DNA of 28,506 nucleotides. It comes from Alphaproteobacteria bacterium. Lineage in GTDB: Bacteria; Pseudomonadota; Alphaproteobacteria; Rhizobiales; Aestuariivirgaceae. Position numbers and translations under genes: made by a program. Positions 23,414-28,506 of this stretch are shown here, one piece after another (within the stretch, counting starts at the first letter, position 1; the number at the start of each line of letters is the position of its first letter). The stretch covers positions 1-28,506 of the forward strand of contig JAPLOT010000233.1 in assembly GCA_026400595.1 (NCBI GenBank). The letters are read 5' to 3'. The notes below the pieces were generated by a model. That model searched no databases. It was not told where the DNA came from and worked only from the letters and a program-made list of their open reading frames with translations.

Positions 23414-24157
23414 ATGGCCGGAAGGCTCAACGGCAAGACCGCCATCGTCACATCGGCCGGTCAGGGGATCGGCCGCGCCTCGGCGCTGTGCCTGGCGCGC
23501 GAGGGCGCCAAGGTCTGGGCGACCGACATCAACCCCGAGGCGCTGGCCAGCCTCGCCGCCGAGCACAAGGGCATCGAGACCTTCACGCTCGACGTGCTGA
23601 AGCAGGACCAGGTCGATGCCGCCGCCAAGCGGGTGGGCGTACCCGACGTGCTCTTCAACTGCTCCGGCTACGTCCATGCCGGTACCATTCTCGAGACCGA
23701 CGACCGGGCCTGGGATTTCTCCTTCGACCTCAACGTCAAGGCCCACTATCGGATGATGAAGGCCTTCATGCCGGGCTGGCTGGCGCGGGGCGACGGCGTC
23801 ATCATCAACATGGCTTCCGCGGCGTCATCGATCAAGGGCGTGCCCAACCGCTTTGTCTACGGCGCCACCAAGGCGGCGGTGATCGGCATGACCAAGGCGC
23901 TGGCGGCAGACTTCACCTCGAAGGGCATCCGCGTCAACGCCATCTGCCCCGGCACGGTGGACAGCCCCTCGCTGATGGAGCGTCTCAAGGCGACCGGAGA
24001 CTTCGAGGGCGCCAAGGCGGCCTTCATCTCGCGCCAGCCCATGGGCCGCATGGCGCGTGCCGAGGAAATCGGCATGCTGGTGGTTTATCTGGCAAGCGAC
24101 GAGGCCGCTTTCGTCACCGGCCAGACTTTCGTGATCGACGGCGGCTGGAGTCTCTGA
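23414..24157 (+). CDS. SDR oxidoreductase closely resembling BDH2/DHRS6
   Basis: 247 residues from the ATG at 23414; GGGAGAGAAG upstream. Nucleotide-binding TSAGQGIGRASAL, an aspartate after beta-2 (ATDIN) indicating NAD preference, and the catalytic Ser135, Tyr149 and Lys153. From recall, the sequence runs parallel to human BDH2/DHRS6 along its whole length, including ASSIKGVPNRFVY, CPGTVDSPSL and the C-terminal VIDGGWSL. The three arginines that hold the substrate carboxylate in that enzyme have counterparts at Arg146, Arg190 and Arg207. BDH2 has been assigned 3-hydroxybutyrate dehydrogenase and 4-oxo-L-proline reductase activities. Bacterial relatives also include 2-keto-3-deoxy-L-fuconate dehydrogenase, so the substrate, though likely a small carboxylate, is open. 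The downstream transporter promoter starts 7 bases after its stop. Confidence 0.88.
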   Translation: MAGRLNGKTAIVTSAGQGIGRASALCLAREGAKVWATDINPEALASLAAEHKGIETFTLDVLKQDQVDAAAKRVGVPDVLFNCSGYVHAGTILETDDRAWDFSFDLNVKAHYRMMKAFMPGWLARGDGVIINMASAASSIKGVPNRFVYGATKAAVIGMTKALAADFTSKGIRVNAICPGTVDSPSLMERLKATGDFEGAKAAFISRQPMGRMARAEEIGMLVVYLASDEAAFVTGQTFVIDGGWSL

Positions 24158-24163
24158 AACGTA

Positions 24164-24193
24164 TTGGCAAGGGCCGTAAACTCGTCATAGGAT
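24164..24193 (+). promoter_or_regulatory. Promoter of the first polyamine-type ABC operon
   Basis: TTGGCA (24164-24169), 18 bases, TAGGAT (24188-24193). The same two hexamers at the same 18-base spacing recur at 28116-28145 ahead of the second transporter operon, which is good evidence that they are functional. The leader down to the TTG start also shares CAACCGC and AGAAGCG-GGGGAG blocks with the second copy. Confidence 0.65.
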
Positions 24194-24238
24194 GAACTTC
24201 GCAACCGCACAAAAACAAGAAGCGGGGGGAGTCGTTCT

Positions 24239-25312
24239 TTGGCTGCAGGGCAATCCGCCGTTGAGGCGCGCGGGATTTCGAAGGTTTTTCCAGGGGGCGT
24301 AAAGGCCCTCGACGATGTGTCCGTCACCATCCGGGAGAACGAGTTCTTCACCCTGCTGGGGCCGTCCGGCTGCGGCAAGACCACACTGCTCCGCCTGATC
24401 GCCGGCTTCGAGTTTCCCTCTGCGGGCGAGATCCTGCTGCATGGCCTGGACATCGCGCACCTGCCGCCCGACAGGCGCCCGGTGAACACCGTGTTCCAGC
24501 ACTATGCGCTGTTCCCGCACATGACCGTCGCCGAGAACGTGGGCTTCGGCCTGCGCATGCAGGGGCGGCCGAAGGGCGAGATCGACAGGGCGGTCGACCA
24601 GGCGCTGGCCTTGGTCAAGATGGCGGACTACGGTGCACGGCGCCCATCGCAGCTTTCCGGCGGACAGCAGCAGCGCGTGGCCTTCGCCCGCGCCATCGCA
24701 CCCCGGCCACAGGTGCTCCTGCTCGACGAGCCGCTCTCGGCGCTCGACCTCAAACTGCGCCAGGCGATGCGTGGCGAGTTGAAGACGCTGCAGCGGGAGA
24801 CCGGCATCACCTTCATCTTCGTGACTCATGATCAGGAAGAGGCGCTCACCATGTCGGACAGGATCGCTGTGATGTCAGCGGGCAAGATCCAGCAGATCGG
24901 CGCACCGCTCGACATCTACGAAAGCCCTGTCAATCATTTCGTGGCCGATTTCATCGGCGACAGCAATTTCATCGAGGGCGCGATCGACACGATCAAGGGC
25001 GACGCGGCGGTGGTCAAGACTCCGGACGGCATCGCCATTGCCGCGCGCATGAATGGCCCGCACAAGGCGGGCGACCGCATCGCCGTTGCGCTCAGGCCCG
25101 AGAAGATCCTGCTCGGCGCCGGCAAGCTCAAGGGCGAGGTGCGCGAGGCCGTCTACCTCGGCACCAGCACCAGCTATGTCATCGCCCTTGGCAGGGCGGT
25201 CACGCTTTCGGTGCGCGAGGCCAACGACCTTTCGGGCAAGGCGCGCTTTGCCGTCGGAGACACGGTGAAGCTGGACATCCCCGCGGGTGCGGCGCGGATG
25301 CTGGCCGACTGA
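24239..25312 (+). CDS. potA: Spermidine/putrescine-type ABC transporter ATP-binding protein
   Basis: 357 residues from a TTG at 24239; no in-frame ATG precedes the conserved domain, and GGGGGGAG lies about 8 bases upstream. ATPase motifs are complete: Walker A GPSGCGKTT, Q-loop in FQHYALFPHMT, signature LSGGQQQR, Walker B VLLLDEPLSALD and switch His in FVTHDQEEAL. The last 100 residues form a TOBE regulatory domain (ALRPEKILLG). It would energise import by the two permeases and binding protein that follow. The permease ATG overlaps its stop by one base. The substrate class is inferred from the binding protein; a putrescine-type transporter is as likely as a spermidine one. Confidence 0.92.
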   Translation: MAAGQSAVEARGISKVFPGGVKALDDVSVTIRENEFFTLLGPSGCGKTTLLRLIAGFEFPSAGEILLHGLDIAHLPPDRRPVNTVFQHYALFPHMTVAENVGFGLRMQGRPKGEIDRAVDQALALVKMADYGARRPSQLSGGQQQRVAFARAIAPRPQVLLLDEPLSALDLKLRQAMRGELKTLQRETGITFIFVTHDQEEALTMSDRIAVMSAGKIQQIGAPLDIYESPVNHFVADFIGDSNFIEGAIDTIKGDAAVVKTPDGIAIAARMNGPHKAGDRIAVALRPEKILLGAGKLKGEVREAVYLGTSTSYVIALGRAVTLSVREANDLSGKARFAVGDTVKLDIPAGAARMLAD

Positions 25313-26202
25313 TGCTGCGCTCCACCACATCGAACTGGTTTGGCGTTGCACCCGCCTGGTTGGTGATCGGCATCTTCGGCCTGCTGCCCATGTTCATCAT
25401 GCTGGCCATCTCCTTCATGGTGCAGGATCCCTACGGTGGCGTTGAGTGGGGCTTCTCCACCGAGGCCTATGTGCAATTCCTTTTCGAGAGGGATCTCGAC
25501 GACTCGCTGATCCTCAACACCATCTATGTGAACATCGTCGCCCGCTCGATCGGGCTTGCCGCGATGACCACCATCCTCTGCCTGATCATCGGCCTGCCGG
25601 TGGCCTATTTCATTGCGCGCCAGCCGGAGGACAAGCGTAACCTCTACATGCTGCTGATTACCATTCCCTTCTGGACCAACCTGCTGATCCGCACCTATGC
25701 CTGGATCCTGATCCTCACCCGCAATGGCGTGGTCGATGCGCGGCTGCAGTGGTTCGGCTTCGAGCCCGGCACCTTTGATCTCCTCTACACCAATACGGCG
25801 ATCTTCATCGGACTGGTCTACAGCTACCTGCCCTTCATGGTGCTGCCGCTCTATGCAAGTCTCGAGAAAATGGACTTCCGGCTCATCGAGGCGGCCAGCG
25901 ATCTTTACGCCAGCAAGTGGCAGGCCGCACGCCATGTCATCATTCCACTGGCCAGGCCAGGCATTGTCGCGGGCTCGTTGCTCGTCTTCATTCCCTCTAT
26001 CGGCGCCTTCATTGCACCCGAGCTTCTGGGTGGCGGCAAGCGCATGATGCTGGGCAGCCTCATCTACTTCCAGTTTGCCACGGCGCGGAACTGGCCCTTC
26101 GGTGCCGCCGTGTCCATTCTGCTGATGGCCTTCGTGATGATCGCGCTTCTCGTCTATGCCCGGGCCGCCAAGGGCCAGGGCCTGCCGGCAGGAGGCCACT
26201 GA
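25312..26202 (+). CDS. potB: ABC transporter permease, PotB/PotH type
   Basis: 296 residues, start overlapping the ATPase stop (TGATG). About six membrane helices are seen, at roughly 16-38, 80-100, 112-130, 160-182, 212-235 and 262-285. The EAA coupling loop reads EAASDLYASKWQAARHVIIP, which contacts the ATPase. The first helix and the periplasmic loop after it (MVQDPYGGVEWGFS) are typical of the first permease of polyamine importers. The next permease ATG shares one base with its stop, so the two permeases should be made in equal amounts. Confidence 0.9.
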   Translation: MLRSTTSNWFGVAPAWLVIGIFGLLPMFIMLAISFMVQDPYGGVEWGFSTEAYVQFLFERDLDDSLILNTIYVNIVARSIGLAAMTTILCLIIGLPVAYFIARQPEDKRNLYMLLITIPFWTNLLIRTYAWILILTRNGVVDARLQWFGFEPGTFDLLYTNTAIFIGLVYSYLPFMVLPLYASLEKMDFRLIEAASDLYASKWQAARHVIIPLARPGIVAGSLLVFIPSIGAFIAPELLGGGKRMMLGSLIYFQFATARNWPFGAAVSILLMAFVMIALLVYARAAKGQGLPAGGH

Positions 26203-27002
26203 TGCGCCAGCCCGTCGGACACTATCCGGGCCTGCGCCTGTGGACGGCGCTGTTCTTCTTCTTTCTCTATGCGCCAATGGTGGTGCTGGTCGCCTATTCC
26301 TTCAACGTCAACAAGCTGGCCATGATCTGGGGCGGCTTCTCGACAAGGTGGTACGTCAAGCTGTTCACCACCGGCGGCATCGGCGAGGCGGCGATGAATT
26401 CGCTGCTGGTGGCGGTGATCGCAACCTGCTTCGCCGTGGCCATTGCCATCGCCGCTGCGCTGGTCCTCGTGCGCGAGGCCGGATTCCGCGGCGCGGGCCT
26501 GTCGAATGCGCTGATCTCCATGCCGCTCATCGTTCCGGAGATCGTGACCGCAGTCGCCACGCTGATGTTCTTCGTCATGCTCAAGAACTGGATCGGCTTC
26601 GACCTGGGGCTGGGCAACATCATCATCGCGCACTGCGTCTTCTGCATTCCCTTCGCCTTCATGCCGATCCGGGCGCGGCTCCAGGATATGGACCTTGCGC
26701 TGGAACAAGCGGCGCGCGACCTCTACGCCGACGCCTGGAAGGCCTTCCGCTTCGTCACCCTGCCGCTTCTCATGCCCGGCGTAGTGGCCGGAGCCATGCT
26801 GGCCTTCGTGATATCGCTTGACGACTTCATCATTACACAGATGATATCGGGGCCGGGCACCACCACGCTCCCGGTCTACATCTATTCCATGATCCGGAAC
26901 GGCATCACGCCGGAAGTGAATGCCGCGTCGACCATCCTGATTGCCGTCTCCACCGCGCTGGTGACGGTCTACTGGTATGTCTCGCGGCCCAAGAAAACCT
27001 GA
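26202..27002 (+). CDS. potC: ABC transporter permease, PotC/PotI type
   Basis: 266 residues from the ATG at 26202. Six hydrophobic segments are visible, beginning with WTALFFFFLYAPMVVLVAYS. The EAA loop is EQAARDLYADAWKAFRFVTL. The second-permease hallmark AFVISLDDFIITQMISGPGT, found in PotC/PotI, is present. It pairs with the upstream permease to form the membrane channel. The binding protein starts 27 bases downstream with its own good ribosome site. Confidence 0.91.
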   Translation: MRQPVGHYPGLRLWTALFFFFLYAPMVVLVAYSFNVNKLAMIWGGFSTRWYVKLFTTGGIGEAAMNSLLVAVIATCFAVAIAIAAALVLVREAGFRGAGLSNALISMPLIVPEIVTAVATLMFFVMLKNWIGFDLGLGNIIIAHCVFCIPFAFMPIRARLQDMDLALEQAARDLYADAWKAFRFVTLPLLMPGVVAGAMLAFVISLDDFIITQMISGPGTTTLPVYIYSMIRNGITPEVNAASTILIAVSTALVTVYWYVSRPKKT

Positions 27003-27029
27003 AAATCCAAACAGAAGGGGAAACGTCGC

Positions 27030-28055
27030 ATGAAGAAACTGCTGATCGCACTTGCCGCCACCACCGCCATGGCCACCGCGGCCCAGGCGGAAGGGGAACT
27101 CAACATCTACAACTGGGTCGAATACACCTCGCCCGAGATGATCGCCAAGTTCGAGAAGGAAACCGGCATCAAGGTGACCATCGACACTTACGACACGAAC
27201 GAGACGCTGCTGGCCAAGCTCAAGGCCGGCGGCACGGGCTATGACGTGGTGATGCCAAGCCAGCACTTCGTCGAGATCATGGTCAAGGAAGGCCTGCTGC
27301 AGGATACCGGCGTCGGCCAGATGGCAAACTACAAGAACCTCGATCCCCGCTGGCAGAAGCCGAGCTGGGATCCGGAAGCCAAGTATTGCGCGCCCTGGCA
27401 GTGGGGTACCGCGTCGGTCGCCTATCGCAAGGATCTCTATGGCAAGGAATTGACCTCGCTGAAGGAGTTCTTCGAGCCGGACGAAGCGGTCAAGGGCAAG
27501 GTACAGGTCTTCAAGTCGCCCGATGAAGTCTACAACATGGCCAACATTTACCTGGGCAAGCCCTTCTGCTCGGAAGATGCCGAGGACGCCAAGGCGGTGC
27601 AGGCGCTGTTCGAAGGCCAGAAGCCATTCGTCGTGACCTACAATTCAGAGAACCAGAACGACAACCTGGCCAATGGCACCTCGATCATGGCGAACAACTG
27701 GAACGGCTTCTCGATGCGCGCGCGCATGGATTCGAAGACCGACATTCACTACGCCTATCCCAAGGAAGGTGTCGTCGGCTGGTTCGACTCGGCCTGCGTG
27801 CCGGTCGGCGCCAAGAACGCCGAGAACGCCAAGAAATTCCTCGACTTCATCATGAAGCCCGAGAACATCGCCTTGCAGTCCAACTATGCCCGCTACTCCA
27901 ACGCGATTGCCGGCTCGGAGGCCTTCATGGACAAGGATCTTGCGGAAGCCGACGAGCTGAAGGTGCCGGAATCGGTGCCGGTCAAGTTCGGCCAGGCCTG
28001 TTCGCCCGCCGCGCAGAAGCTCATCGACCGCGTCTGGACCAAGCTGCTGCAGTGA
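27030..28055 (+). CDS. potD: Polyamine-type ABC transporter periplasmic binding protein (PotD/PotF family)
   Basis: 341 residues; AAGGGGAAA precedes the ATG. A signal peptide of about 20 residues (MKKLLIALAATTAMATAAQA) ends before EGELN, with no lipobox. The mature protein starts LNIYNWVEYTSPEMIAKFEK and continues with STYDTNET-like and GYDVVMPS segments, the layout of PotD/PotF proteins that clamp polyamines between two lobes using Trp, Tyr and acidic residues. YNSENQNDNLANG and GWFDSACVPVGAKN follow. PotF-type putrescine binding is favoured by the N-terminal match, but ligand cannot be settled by eye. A strong hairpin follows 12 bases after the stop. Confidence 0.91.
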   Translation: MKKLLIALAATTAMATAAQAEGELNIYNWVEYTSPEMIAKFEKETGIKVTIDTYDTNETLLAKLKAGGTGYDVVMPSQHFVEIMVKEGLLQDTGVGQMANYKNLDPRWQKPSWDPEAKYCAPWQWGTASVAYRKDLYGKELTSLKEFFEPDEAVKGKVQVFKSPDEVYNMANIYLGKPFCSEDAEDAKAVQALFEGQKPFVVTYNSENQNDNLANGTSIMANNWNGFSMRARMDSKTDIHYAYPKEGVVGWFDSACVPVGAKNAENAKKFLDFIMKPENIALQSNYARYSNAIAGSEAFMDKDLAEADELKVPESVPVKFGQACSPAAQKLIDRVWTKLLQ

Positions 28056-28067
28056 ATGAACGAAACG

Positions 28068-28096
28068 GCAGGACCGGGTGCGTCACCCGGTCCTGC
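28068..28096 (+). terminator. Strong hairpin after the first polyamine ABC operon
   Basis: A perfect 13-base-pair GC-rich stem (28068-28080 with 28084-28096) and a 3-base loop CGT lie 12 bases after the binding-protein stop. There is no run of T after it, so it may be a terminator of the weak-U type or an mRNA-stabilising hairpin. Confidence 0.6.
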
Positions 28097-28115
28097 GCCA
28101 GTGCCTTTCACCTCA

Positions 28116-28145
28116 TTGGCAAGCCATGAGGTATCGGCATAGGAT
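28116..28145 (+). promoter_or_regulatory. Promoter of the second polyamine-type ABC operon
   Basis: TTGGCA (28116-28121), 18 bases, TAGGAT (28140-28145), identical in both hexamers and in spacing to the promoter at 24164. It lies between the hairpin and the TTG start of the second ATPase gene. Confidence 0.65.
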
Positions 28146-28189
28146 GATGGTCAACCGCCAAAGCAGAAGAAGCGCGGGGAGGAGAGATC

Positions 28190-28506
28190 TTGCGAGAAGG
28201 CCAGTCCGCCATCGAGGCGAAGGGCGTCACCAAGCTGTTCCAGGGGTCGGGTCAGGACGCCGTCAGGGCGCTGGACAACGTTTCTGTCACCATCCGCGAG
28301 AATGAGTTCTTCACGTTGCTGGGGCCATCGGGCTGCGGCAAGACCACGCTGCTCCGGCTGATTGCCGGCTTCGACTTTCCGACCGAAGGCGAGATCCTTC
28401 TCTATGGCGAGGACATCGCGCCGCTGCCCCCCTACAGGCGGCCGGTCAACACCGTGTTCCAGAGCTATGCACTGTTCCCGCACATGACGGTGGCGCAGAA
28501 CATCGG
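28190..28506 (+). CDS. Second polyamine-type ABC transporter ATP-binding protein (partial, right edge)
   Basis: The first about 105 residues, with a TTG start at 28190 and GGGGAGGAG upstream. It opens MREGQSAIEAKGVTKLF and contains Walker A GPSGCGKTT and the Q-loop FQSYALFPHMTV. Residue by residue it is a close paralogue of the ATPase at 24239, with a 3-5 residue insertion (GSGQDAV) before ALDNVSVTI. The gene continues beyond the window. Its own promoter and leader match those of the first operon, so this is presumably the start of a second complete transporter. Confidence 0.92.
   Translation, partial: MREGQSAIEAKGVTKLFQGSGQDAVRALDNVSVTIRENEFFTLLGPSGCGKTTLLRLIAGFDFPTEGEILLYGEDIAPLPPYRRPVNTVFQSYALFPHMTVAQNI

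Overview
The window reads as a chromosomal segment of a GC-rich alphaproteobacterium, most likely of the Hyphomicrobiales (Rhizobiales) or a close relative. Supporting signs are an IalB-family secreted protein, an FnrL-type oxygen regulator with a FixK/FNR box, two signature enzymes of the ethylmalonyl-CoA pathway (methylsuccinyl-CoA dehydrogenase and crotonyl-CoA carboxylase/reductase), a PreTA reductive pyrimidine pathway and spermidine/putrescine-type ABC transporters. I see no insertion sequence, phage gene, CRISPR array, tRNA or rRNA. Coding density is very high, no gap exceeds 300 bases, and many genes overlap by 1-4 bases.

Layout. Bases 1-633 (minus) hold the N-terminal part of an RpiR-family sugar-phosphate-type regulator that runs off the left edge, with an inverted repeat (663-687) upstream. 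Bases 712-3129 (minus) hold a beta-CASP metallo-beta-lactamase RNase and a LOG-family nucleotide phosphoribohydrolase, divergent from a PPK2 polyphosphate kinase and an SDR oxidoreductase (3236-4826, plus). Bases 4823-9263 (minus) hold ribokinase, argininosuccinate synthase, a small membrane protein, RlmN and an IalB-like secreted protein. From 9421 (plus) come methylsuccinyl-CoA dehydrogenase, an SDR and a HIG1-domain membrane protein, all translationally overlapping, followed by YkvA-, TerB/DUF533- and YihY-type membrane or envelope genes. A TfoX C-terminal domain protein and crotonyl-CoA carboxylase/reductase lie on the minus strand (14199-15747).

Bases 15943-19445 (plus) encode PreT, PreA and an FnrL-type regulator. 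An FNR box on the fnr stop codon precedes a tandem universal stress protein and a small acidic protein, then leuB. Convergent to leuB is an amidase (21908-23347, minus), divergent from an SDR strikingly similar to animal BDH2/DHRS6. The right end has a complete polyamine-type ABC operon (ATPase, two permeases, binding protein), a strong hairpin, and the start of a second paralogous operon with a matching promoter and leader.

How the genes fit together. mcd and ccr catalyse successive stages of C2 assimilation by the ethylmalonyl-CoA pathway. They sit about 4.7 kb apart on opposite strands and share an almost identical TTGCA-N-YGCAA-type palindrome roughly 50-60 bases upstream of their start codons, which suggests a common regulator. 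FnrL probably ties the adjacent universal stress protein to oxygen limitation. The rest is mostly housekeeping or nutrient scavenging. I do not see a clear undescribed defence or mobile system. The most testable novelties are the shared mcd/ccr operator, the mcd-SDR-HIG1 coupling, the BDH2-like enzyme and the duplicated transporter promoters.
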